Assembly: GCA_021847605.1 (NCBI GenBank)
Contig: JAJZQN010000013.1
Coordinates: forward strand, 29,700-93,699
Origin: Pseudomonadota bacterium
Lineage (GTDB): Bacteria > Pseudomonadota > Alphaproteobacteria > Sphingomonadales > Sphingomonadaceae
DNA: 64,000 nt
Direction: 5' to 3'
Positions 57,435-64,000 of the stretch are shown one piece after another. Both the position numbers and the translations under genes were made by a program. The notes under the pieces were generated by a model, which saw only the letters and a list, made by a program, of their open reading frames with translations, ran no database searches and had not been told where the DNA came from. How positions within the stretch are numbered: position 1 is the stretch's first letter; every line of letters starts with the position of its first letter.

Positions 57435-57619
57435 TATTTCTTGGCCAGGCTACGGGTCTTGATCTGGCCCCACACGAACGGGACGATCAGCACCGCAATC
57501 GTCGTGATAGCGGTCAGCGTGTCGGCTGCCAGCCAGCCCCGGCCTACCGCAAATCCACCCGCCACAAGGGCGATCTGGCGGATGGCGGCAACCGCCTGAA
57601 CCTGCGTAACTTCATTCAT
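57434..57619 (-). CDS. Pam3-gp28-type phage holin
   Basis: A 61-residue membrane protein with two hydrophobic segments (AAIRQIALVAGGFAVGRGWL and LTAITTIAVLIVPFVWGQIK) and a basic tail, the compact pattern of the Pam3-gp28 holin group. Holins permeabilise the inner membrane so the endolysin can act. It is directly downstream of the endolysin gene (24-base gap). Confidence 0.75.
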   Translation of the reverse strand: MNEVTQVQAVAAIRQIALVAGGFAVGRGWLAADTLTAITTIAVLIVPFVWGQIKTRSLAKK

Positions 57620-57643
57620 GGATAGTCTCCCTGTTGGAAAGGA

Positions 57644-58354
57644 TCAGCGGGCAACGTCGCCGGTCTTGGCGCGCAGCCAGTCGATGAAATCGGCGACCGC
57701 CTTGCTCTTCAGGATCGATGGGTTCGCGGCCGTCGCAGCCGCACCCGCGATCAGGTCGGCGCGATCATCCTTTTCAGCAGCCAGGATCGCGCCGGCCGTC
57801 AGCGCGCCGAGAAAGTGAGCCGCGTAAAGCGAGGCGCGATTGATCGGCACGCCGCGCTTTTTCAGGTACACGGCGTTTTTCGCGGTAAAGGTGCGCGCCC
57901 GCGCCAACTGCTCTGAGGCAGGCGGAAACAGCCCGCCAAATGCAGGACGCAGTGTCTTGCCCCATGAACCACCTTCGGCGAGCCAGCTCGACCGGATGAA
58001 CTGATAGAGGCCCGAAGCGCTGGAGGTAGCTGCCTGCACATAGGGCCGGTCGCCGCTCTCGATCTTCGACAGCATCGGCCAGTAGCTGTCAGGGATACCG
58101 CTCGCATCGACCACGACAGCGACCGGCCGCAGCCGATCAAGCATGGCGATCGTGTCGCGACCGGCCCAGCCGTCGACCGTCAGGCCGTAGGTCTGCTGGA
58201 ATGCACGGACGAAACTATCATTGTCCACCGGCAGCTTTTTCGCCGGCACGATCCCGGCCGCTGCAAATGTATTGGCGCCAGCAACGCCGTCGACCTGAAG
58301 GCCAAAGCGCTCCTGCACCAGGCGCACGAATGCACCATCGGAAATGATGGTCAT
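57644..58354 (-). CDS. Phage endolysin (peptidoglycan-binding repeats plus transglycosylase-like domain)
   Basis: A 236-residue lysis enzyme. The N-terminal region contains two short peptidoglycan-binding-like repeats (VRLVQERFGLQVDGVAGANT and VRAFQQTYGLTVDGWAGRDT). The C-terminal domain has a lytic-transglycosylase-like core LSKIESGDRPYVQAATSSAS GLYQF, with Glu in the position of the catalytic acid, and an ALTAGAILAAEKDD helix. No signal peptide is visible, so it depends on a holin for release. It lies between two holin-like genes. Confidence 0.82.
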   Translation of the reverse strand: MTIISDGAFVRLVQERFGLQVDGVAGANTFAAAGIVPAKKLPVDNDSFVRAFQQTYGLTVDGWAGRDTIAMLDRLRPVAVVVDASGIPDSYWPMLSKIESGDRPYVQAATSSASGLYQFIRSSWLAEGGSWGKTLRPAFGGLFPPASEQLARARTFTAKNAVYLKKRGVPINRASLYAAHFLGALTAGAILAAEKDDRADLIAGAAATAANPSILKSKAVADFIDWLRAKTGDVAR

Positions 58355-58486
58355 GATTACCTCACGATTTTGAAGGGATCAGAGCGTTGCGCGACCGGTC
58401 ACGGTGTGCCGGCGGCCAGCAACGAAATAAGGGTGATGGAAGTATCGAGAGCGATCTGCGCCTGCTCTAAAAGTATGTGGCCCGGA

Positions 58487-58933
58487 TCAGCCCTGACCGA
58501 TCGCATCCTGTTCCAACCGCTTCGCGCTGAGCGTCGTTTGCACCGCGTTGCGCAGGTCGCCCCGGCTGTCGATCACATCGGCCGCGACATCGCGCAGCGT
58601 CGCCGCCTCCGCCTGCCGAAGGAAACGTTCTGTCAGCAACTTCACCAGACGGTCGGCACCGACAGTGCAGAATGCGGTGATGAGCGCGGACGCCTCACCA
58701 TCGACACCGGCCTGCCGTACCAGCGAATAGGCAATCAGTGCGACCAGCGGGAGCAATAGAAGGTCAGCCATCACCAGCCGGGCCTGCACCTTGATCCCCC
58801 GTTTGATCAGCAATGCATATTTGGCCAGAAAGCCAAAGGACAGGCCGATCCACACCCACCCATATTTCACGAACAACGCTTCAAAGCCCCCGTGCATTCG
58901 GTAATTCCTGTCATGATAAGAGGTGGGGTTCAT
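58487..58933 (-). CDS. Holin-like multi-pass membrane protein
   Basis: A 148-residue protein with a membrane-associated N-terminal half: FVKYGWVWIGLSFGFLAKYA, ADLLLLPLVALIAYSLV and ALITAFCTVGADRLVKLL, resembling LydA-type holins, followed by a soluble helical tail. It begins with an ATGA overlap with the tail-fibre gene, at the border between tail and lysis modules. Presence of a second holin-like gene downstream suggests a holin/antiholin pair. The internal ATG of MHGGFEALF is a plausible alternative start. Confidence 0.65.
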   Translation of the reverse strand: MNPTSYHDRNYRMHGGFEALFVKYGWVWIGLSFGFLAKYALLIKRGIKVQARLVMADLLLLPLVALIAYSLVRQAGVDGEASALITAFCTVGADRLVKLLTERFLRQAEAATLRDVAADVIDSRGDLRNAVQTTLSAKRLEQDAIGQG

Positions 58934-60201
58934 TGTGGAATGACCAGTTTCAACGACACTTCGTCCAGGATCAGGCCATCATAACTGTTCGAATTACCGA
59001 GAAATAACGTCTCGCTATGCGCGACAAACTGCCGCACCATTTCGCCGCCGCCGGCCGCATAATCGACGGGCAGATAGCGGGTGGCCGGTGGGCTGCTCGC
59101 AAAATAGCCACCATCAATCGATGACGCGCCAAGGCCATAGGTGCCAGAGTGCTTCAACTCATAGGTTTTGCCCGGCTCCAATATGTCCAGCCGACGGCGA
59201 ATGCGCGCATTGCTTGCCATGTCGCCATGCGAGAATTGCCGTGTCTGACTGCGCAGCCGACCGCCGCCAGCGCCATCACTCTCCCAAATCATGCTGCAAC
59301 CGGGATCGGAAAAATCCGTCCTCCAGCGCCCCAGATTGACGTTGAACTTCCCGTCATTGATCATTTCCGGCCCGCGCGTAACGCCTTCCGGCCACGCGAT
59401 TTCCGTCGTGCTGACTTCATGAATTTTGACCAGATACTTGGCCGTCGTCAGTCCGCTTGTTTTGCCCTGTCGGGTTGCACGATACACGCGGAAAGCCGGA
59501 TACAGACGCCGCTCCAGCCCATAGCCGAACGGCCCTGTATAATCGACGATCTGCACGCCATCCTTCCAGACACGAATATAGCCCGCAACGTCGTTGGGAT
59601 AACATTCGACATGCCAGTCGTACCGAACGCCGGGATAAATCTGGTGCGCGACATTATCGACATCATCGGCCTGATACAGCAATATGTCGCCATCTTCTTC
59701 AGTACCCGGCCCCGTCGATAGACCATTGGCGTCATATTTTTGGGCGCCCTTGCGCACACGCAGACACGGACAGCCTTTCGCCTGCGACCATTCCAGAAAA
59801 ATCGCGAACGGCCCACTTGTCTCGACTTCCGTGACACCGCGCACCGGCCGCGCGTGCAATTCGAATAAGTTGAGCCAGTTATATGGTGCCGGTTCGGCGA
59901 TGCAGCCAGCGTCGAAAACGGTAGAAAAGTCGAAGGTGAAGCTGCGATTACCTTGCGGCAAAAGGTCAACCCAGCCGTCCAGCCCCACGCGATCGACATA
60001 GAGATTATCCTCCACGCGCCGATCGCCAGCCCGACATTCTATCGCGATCCAGCCCGGTTCGCCCTGATAGCGCGCGAACTGCACATTATAGGGCCGTCGG
60101 CCAAGGTCCGGGCCGATGATGATGAACTGCTGATCATCATAAGCTGTGTAATATCCCATCGCCTTCGCGCGCGGCGAACCGAGGTTCAGCAGACCGGTCA
60201 T
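58930..60201 (-). CDS. Tail-associated protein with polysaccharide-lyase-like domain
   Basis: A 423-residue phage protein. The first 270 residues resemble a concanavalin/PL20-type jelly-roll (YDWHVECYPNDVAGYIRVWK, then DGVQIVDYTGPFGYG), the fold of several polysaccharide lyases and depolymerases. The last 150 residues begin MINDGKFNVNLGRWRTDF and look like a carbohydrate-binding galactose-domain module. Together they suggest a receptor-binding or capsule-degrading tail component. No signal peptide. Both ends overlap neighbours by ATGA. Confidence 0.65.
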   Translation of the reverse strand: MTGLLNLGSPRAKAMGYYTAYDDQQFIIIGPDLGRRPYNVQFARYQGEPGWIAIECRAGDRRVEDNLYVDRVGLDGWVDLLPQGNRSFTFDFSTVFDAGCIAEPAPYNWLNLFELHARPVRGVTEVETSGPFAIFLEWSQAKGCPCLRVRKGAQKYDANGLSTGPGTEEDGDILLYQADDVDNVAHQIYPGVRYDWHVECYPNDVAGYIRVWKDGVQIVDYTGPFGYGLERRLYPAFRVYRATRQGKTSGLTTAKYLVKIHEVSTTEIAWPEGVTRGPEMINDGKFNVNLGRWRTDFSDPGCSMIWESDGAGGGRLRSQTRQFSHGDMASNARIRRRLDILEPGKTYELKHSGTYGLGASSIDGGYFASSPPATRYLPVDYAAGGGEMVRQFVAHSETLFLGNSNSYDGLILDEVSLKLVIPQ

Positions 60202-60653
60202 GCGCTGAGAAAGCCGGGCATTGCAAAGGTCACACCGGACAGCCCAGCATCAACGACAGGCTGGCCAACCAGCTTGATCAGCGATCCTTTCGGCACGATC
60301 GTTTCGACCGTGCTGACCGTGGCAAAGGTGAACAGACCTGCGGGCGATATGGTGATGGTCCCGATCACGTCCCCGGTCGCCGGGTCCAGCGTCCCACCGG
60401 CGCGCAGCGTCAGAACATAATCAGCGACAGGATGGCCACCGGCAAAACCGATCGCGCCTGCCATTTGCGCTGGAAGGACATAAGCGCTGCCAAGCAGGAA
60501 GAAATCGATAATTTCATTGGCACCAGGCGCGCTCTGAAATCGAAACACAAGATCATAGGTCGCGCGCTGGAGGGCGCCCAGCCCAATGACCTGATCCAGC
60601 TTTCCGGTCATATCGCCGATCAGCGCGGCCAGCGCAGCGGGATCGTAACTCAT
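60198..60653 (-). CDS. Phage tail structural protein (putative)
   Basis: A 151-residue protein of unassigned family with a beta-rich central part (DYVLTLRAGGTLDPATGDVI) and hydrophobic strands but no signal peptide or transmembrane helix. It is within the coupled tail operon, between the chaperone-like and lyase-like genes, so a virion or tail-tip role is likely by position only. Confidence 0.55.
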   Translation of the reverse strand: MSYDPAALAALIGDMTGKLDQVIGLGALQRATYDLVFRFQSAPGANEIIDFFLLGSAYVLPAQMAGAIGFAGGHPVADYVLTLRAGGTLDPATGDVIGTITISPAGLFTFATVSTVETIVPKGSLIKLVGQPVVDAGLSGVTFAMPGFLSA

Positions 60654-61030
60654 GCGTCAGGCTCCTTCGGCCAGATGACAGTTTCAAGAGAAGCGTTCGG
60701 CTGATTTTCTGGAAGGTCGCGCAATGACTGGCGATAGGCCCGCCAGCCCTCGCGCTGGACTTCCGTCAACGGACTGTCCGGCACCATGGTCCAGTCCGAA
60801 CGAGACAACAGCGATGTCCGCATTGCGCGCACCTCGTCAGAGGTCCAGGCGATCGGAGGCGCTTGCACCAGCACGGACAGACCATCGCTCGCGATCGAGG
60901 CCCATGGGTAGCGTTCCTCGACCGGCAAGGCGACGTCGCCTTCACCGCACTGGTCGGCCGCGCGCATCGGATCATCCGTTTCAACATAGACCCGCACAGG
61001 CTCGCACGGTCTGCCAATGGCGTAGATCAT
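60650..61030 (-). CDS. Phage tail assembly chaperone-like protein
   Basis: A 126-residue protein whose C-terminal half has the recurrent tail-fibre/tail assembly chaperone pattern: RSDWTMVPDSPLTEVQREGW, RAYRQSLRDLPE and VIWPKEPDA. The start at MIYAIGRPCEP is set by the ATGA overlap with the upstream tail gene; the longer track ORF lies inside that gene. Such proteins help fold or attach tail fibres. Confidence 0.68.
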   Translation of the reverse strand: MIYAIGRPCEPVRVYVETDDPMRAADQCGEGDVALPVEERYPWASIASDGLSVLVQAPPIAWTSDEVRAMRTSLLSRSDWTMVPDSPLTEVQREGWRAYRQSLRDLPENQPNASLETVIWPKEPDA

Positions 61031-63201
61031 CGCTTGAACCACAATATCACCATCCCCAGCCCGGCCAGCGAGCAGCCGGCCTCGCCCTTCCATTCGACCG
61101 TGAAATTGTGCGAGCCGCTGCCCCACAGCGCACGGCCCGACATCGCGAAACTATCCTCGCTCTTCATGCCGCCGGCGGCGCCAGCACCGCCAACAACAGC
61201 CCCATCGATTTTCAGGCGAGCGTCCCATGTACGATCCCCGCTGGGAAAGGACTGGCTACCCGTGACGATCGCCACATATTGCCAGTTGATCGCAGGCGTT
61301 AGGGCCGGGATCGAAGCATAATAGCTGAGCGCCGTCCGCCATGTGCCATCGCCCGCAATTGGCGACGCAAGCGTAACGCTATCGCCAGACGACACAGCAT
61401 TAGCGGCGATGCTGGCCGTCTGAACCGCACCGACCTCCAGCTTTTCGATATAAACATCCGACAGGATCAGCCGGTTATCGAGGCCGTATCGAAAGATGAA
61501 TTTGGCGTTCCCACCATCAGGATCCACCGCTTCAAGAATATCGGCTACGAAGGAAAGCCGCCCCAGACCTTGGCCGGTGAGCAGGTTTTTCACGCCGGTG
61601 ACGGCGCCCGTGCTGTTCTGAGCCGTCAGGCTCCACAACGCGTTGCCGTCGCTATCGACCGAACGGAGAAACTGCACCATCGTCTGAACGCCGTCGACCA
61701 CAGCGCCGAGTTGATCGACCAGTTGGCGGATATAGATCCCGCCCGGCAGCGTCAGCTGCTCGTCCTTTTCGACACGATACAGACCGTCGCGCAATGCGCT
61801 TTCGGCAACAGTGAACATATTGGCCAGCAGGCCATCAACCACGTCCTGCGCACGCGCGTCGCCGAGCGGCGAAAGGTCAGGTGCGCCATAAGTCGCTTTA
61901 TCTTCTGGCTTCGGATGCTCAGGATCGTCATCCTTGATATCCGACCATCCAATCTCGACGATCGGCGCCAGCTTCGCAGCAGCACTCAACCCTTCGACCG
62001 ACAGCGCTACCGTGCTGACGGCATCCCCGACCTCAATGGAGAAGTCGCGGAAAAACCCATATATGGACAGAGCCTCTAGCCCGTCATCGCCGATCCACAG
62101 GCACGGCGTTGCACGGACATTCGCTATGCGGCCTGCCACCACGTCGACGGCGGCCGTATCGATCATCCCACGCACCGTCATGCGCTTTGCCCATGCACGT
62201 TCGACCAGAGTCACCCCGCCGAAATCGTCGGTTTCCTTTCGGCTGTAATCGGTGATGGCTGCGGTCGGATTAGCCTCCGTTACGCCTAAGCCAAGCAGTC
62301 GTCCTATCAACAATGTGCCGGCGGACACGATATCCGGCCCGGCGATTGTCACTGTGATGGGACCGCCCGTCGCTGGCATGTCGAGAAAATTGACAGCGCC
62401 GGGCGTAGCGATTGGTGCGCGTGTCTGATCATAGCCCGCCGCCTGCACCCTAACCGTCGCGGCCGTGACGTCGAGCAGCGCGACCGCGTTGACCGCGGTC
62501 GTCGGATGGAGCGTGACGATGATCGACCCGGCCTGTTCAGCCATCGACCCCAGAGCCTGGTCGAACATCGCCCAGCGATTGGTCGGCGCGACATCCAGCC
62601 ACAGATCGGGCGATGTCGACGGATCATGACCGACATTATCGGCCGCCGCACTTTCATAGACCCGGTGCGTTGCCGTCAGGATGACACGCCCGCCCAAAGG
62701 ATAGATCGCACCCACATCCCATGTCGGATAATCATTCTCCGGTATATTGGTCGACACCAGCACATCGTCATCAACCGTGACCGGCTGTAACAGCTTCAAC
62801 GTCGATTGCCTGCCGGGAGCCGGATCTGCGCCTTCGTCGGCATAGACTGTCTCCGCCGCCAGCCCTTCAATCGTCAGAGTGCAGTAGCTGACCGGCGGTA
62901 TCGCAATGTCGATCGAGAAGTCTTTGTAGAAGCCGGTAAAGGCCAGGCTCGCAAACCGATCATCCGCAACCCACTGGGCGGGCGTGGCGCGCAGAGCCGC
63001 AAGCTGGCGCTGGACGGCGTCAACTTGATCGGTCGGCACTTTGACCTGAACGGCCATCTGACGTGCAAAGGCTCGCGGCACGACCGTCGTCACGCCGAAA
63101 TCATCCGTTTCCCGGCGGCTATAGTCGATCATGCTGATCGTCGGCGCCGCAGCGGTCACGCCAATGTCGACGGCGACATTGCCGCTCGTTATGACCCTCA
63201 T
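61027..63201 (-). CDS. Phage tail (host-specificity-like) protein with internal duplication
   Basis: A 724-residue tail protein located after the tape-measure gene, where tail-tip/host-specificity proteins usually lie. Two copies of a roughly 95-residue module are visible: residues 20-115 (IDYSRRETDDFG ... GFYKDFSIDI) and 311-408 (ITDYSRKETDDFG ... GFFRDFSIEV), separated by a 195-residue segment with IPENDYPTWDVGAIYPLGGR. The C-terminal 300 residues include a coiled or trimer-like linker and a beta-rich end (SHNFTVEWKGEAGCSLAGLG). No enzymatic motif is visible. It overlaps both neighbours by ATGA. Confidence 0.75.
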   Translation of the reverse strand: MRVITSGNVAVDIGVTAAAPTISMIDYSRRETDDFGVTTVVPRAFARQMAVQVKVPTDQVDAVQRQLAALRATPAQWVADDRFASLAFTGFYKDFSIDIAIPPVSYCTLTIEGLAAETVYADEGADPAPGRQSTLKLLQPVTVDDDVLVSTNIPENDYPTWDVGAIYPLGGRVILTATHRVYESAAADNVGHDPSTSPDLWLDVAPTNRWAMFDQALGSMAEQAGSIIVTLHPTTAVNAVALLDVTAATVRVQAAGYDQTRAPIATPGAVNFLDMPATGGPITVTIAGPDIVSAGTLLIGRLLGLGVTEANPTAAITDYSRKETDDFGGVTLVERAWAKRMTVRGMIDTAAVDVVAGRIANVRATPCLWIGDDGLEALSIYGFFRDFSIEVGDAVSTVALSVEGLSAAAKLAPIVEIGWSDIKDDDPEHPKPEDKATYGAPDLSPLGDARAQDVVDGLLANMFTVAESALRDGLYRVEKDEQLTLPGGIYIRQLVDQLGAVVDGVQTMVQFLRSVDSDGNALWSLTAQNSTGAVTGVKNLLTGQGLGRLSFVADILEAVDPDGGNAKFIFRYGLDNRLILSDVYIEKLEVGAVQTASIAANAVSSGDSVTLASPIAGDGTWRTALSYYASIPALTPAINWQYVAIVTGSQSFPSGDRTWDARLKIDGAVVGGAGAAGGMKSEDSFAMSGRALWGSGSHNFTVEWKGEAGCSLAGLGMVILWFKR
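61978..62271 (-). repeat. Protein-level internal repeat, module B
   Basis: Codes for residues 311-408 of the tail protein. It matches module A at the amino-acid level (DYSR(R/K)ETDDFG, LRATP/VRATP, (D)DFSI), but the DNA has diverged, indicating an old duplication. Confidence 0.65.
62857..63144 (-). repeat. Protein-level internal repeat, module A
   Basis: Codes for residues 20-115 of the same tail protein; see module B for the shared motifs. Confidence 0.65.
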
Positions 63202-64000
63202 GCGGCGGCCCCCGTCACGCTGATGGCGGTGCCACCCGCGTCGGAGGTGACATCGTCCAGCCTCTTCTTGATCGCACCGGTATTGCTCGCGTTGGCGGCA
63301 TGGCCGGCTGCGTTTTCGCTGCGCAACTGGGCAACCTCGGACCGCAGCCCTCGCACTTCATTCAACAGATCATCATTCGCTGGCGATGCAGACCCGGAAA
63401 CAGACGCAACAGAAGCAGCCGCCGACAGGATCGTGCCAGTCGGAGCGCCTGCCCCTGTGGCAACGCCAGTGCTGGAAGAACCGTTGGCGGAGGTGATGAC
63501 GGCATAGACGGACTCCAGTGCCGCAGCGGTCTGAGCCTGTACGCGGTCCAGCTCCTGACGACTCGTTGCATTCAGGGCAGCGGCCTGCAGCAGCGCCTGC
63601 GACAAGCCGGGCAACGAAGACGCCGCATCCTGGTCGCCAGCTTTGGCGGAACTTACGGCGGCATTGAACTGGCCTAGGAGCGTTGCAAACGAGCCGCCCC
63701 CGGAACCATCTGTTACACCACGAATCCGGTTCACCTCATCCATAATGCTGTCGCCGACCGACGACCATGCGTCCTTTAGCTGTTGGGCAGCATCCGCAGC
63801 TTCCTTGGCATCCTGCACAGCCCATATCTGCTCTTGTAAGAGTCGGTTGCTCGCATCCAACTTAGCCAGGTCGAGCGCACGGATCGCGGCGGTATCGCCC
63901 TGCTGTTCCCCGTCAGCGCCAATGGCACAGATTTGAGGTTGTGATTTGAGGAGGGTTGGGTCTTCGTCGCAGTGACGAAGGAACGAAGATGAAGACCCAA
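63198..64000 (-). CDS. Tape-measure protein C-terminus, partial
   Basis: The 3' part of a phage tail tape-measure gene, open to the window edge. The translated part from MDASNRLLQEQIWAVQDAKE is a long helical, Ala/Gln-rich segment with the DAAQQLKDAWSSVGDSIMDE pattern common in tape-measure C-termini. The upstream frame (ADGEQQGDTAAIRALDLAKL) fits the same protein back to about 63925; beyond that, the reading is unlike a tape measure, suggesting the gene is interrupted there. It overlaps the next tail gene by ATGA. Confidence 0.7.
   Translation of the reverse strand, partial: GSSSSFLRHCDEDPTLLKSQPQICAIGADGEQQGDTAAIRALDLAKLDASNRLLQEQIWAVQDAKEAADAAQQLKDAWSSVGDSIMDEVNRIRGVTDGSGGGSFATLLGQFNAAVSSAKAGDQDAASSLPGLSQALLQAAALNATSRQELDRVQAQTAAALESVYAVITSANGSSSTGVATGAGAPTGTILSAAASVASVSGSASPANDDLLNEVRGLRSEVAQLRSENAAGHAANASNTGAIKKRLDDVTSDAGGTAISVTGAAA
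63930..64000. mobile_element. Possible insertion-sequence end at the right edge
   Basis: The coding character changes near 63930. Within the last 45 bases TTGGGTCTTC (63956-63965) and GAAGACCCAA (63991-64000) form a perfect 10-base inverted repeat around GAAGGAACGAAGATG, a start-like ATG with purine-rich bases upstream. This would fit an element inserted in the tape-measure gene, but too little is visible to name a family. Confidence 0.3.

Larger units (their letters stand above)
51788..64000. mobile_element. Tailed-phage prophage, partial (one end in window)
   Basis: The left boundary is the tRNA-Lys fragment. The content is an accessory zone (51.87-55.3 kb) and leftward late genes for lysis and tail (55.4-63.9 kb). 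Lower apparent GC and sparse coding between 52.4 and 54.1 kb contrast with the host sequence to the left. The tail gene order and a tape-measure protein suggest a siphovirus-like phage. Capsid, replication and integrase genes are not in the window, so the extent and integrity are unknown. Confidence 0.85.

Overview
The window is high-GC, densely coded, plus/minus mixed DNA of an alphaproteobacterium. The gene content points to Sphingomonadaceae (Sphingobium/Sphingomonas-like): several TonB-dependent receptors, ChpT (the CckA-CtrA phosphotransferase), GatCAB, paired TraB/GumN proteins and sphingomonad-type prophage genes (DUF6771/DUF6961-like). The assignment is inferred from gene families read by eye; no search was run.

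Layout, 0-13.9 kb: TonB receptor; MtgA glycosyltransferase with an MFS transporter and a divergent TetR regulator; an adenosine deaminase-like protein with a Tat-like leader; RpoH; RluD; a JAMM peptidase; ChpT; a DUF4269/nitronate monooxygenase pair; glutamine synthetase and its PII regulator behind a sigma54-like promoter. 14-33.5 kb: Map, a CinA-type protein, phosphoglucomutase, Pth and ribosomal protein L25, two TraB/GumN paralogues, GlyQS, pyruvate phosphate dikinase, two identical tRNA-Arg genes, RuvX and the GatCAB operon. 33.5-41 kb: a cell-surface signalling cassette transcribed leftward in the order FecI-like sigma factor, FecR, STN-type TonB receptor and a large autotransporter. 41-51.8 kb: a serine beta-lactamase-like hydrolase and a complete glycogen cluster glgP-glgB-glgC-glgA-glgX, whose glucose-1-phosphate supply links to the distant pgm.

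51.8-64 kb: one end of a tailed-phage prophage. Its edge is a 3' fragment of a tRNA-Lys(UUU) gene abutting glgX, as expected for tRNA-targeted integration; the integrase and the intact tRNA should lie beyond the right edge. Reading from the right, leftward late genes encode a tape-measure C-terminus, a tail protein with an internal duplication, a tail assembly chaperone-like protein, a structural protein, a polysaccharide-lyase-like fibre, a holin-like protein, an endolysin, a Pam3-type holin and two proteins with signal peptides (one an SGNH hydrolase). Five consecutive gene pairs overlap by ATGA. Between the late genes and the att fragment lies a low-density accessory zone: an outer-membrane beta-barrel protein, a small plus-strand transcription unit with two hairpins, and several short genes (HIRAN-like, DUF6771-like, DUF6961-like).

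The most interesting items are the prophage accessory zone (exported surface proteins, a shared operator-like motif on divergent promoters, and a possible small RNA or micropeptide), the sigma/FecR/STN-receptor/autotransporter cassette, and a composite dispersed repeat shared by two intergenic regions 45 kb apart.
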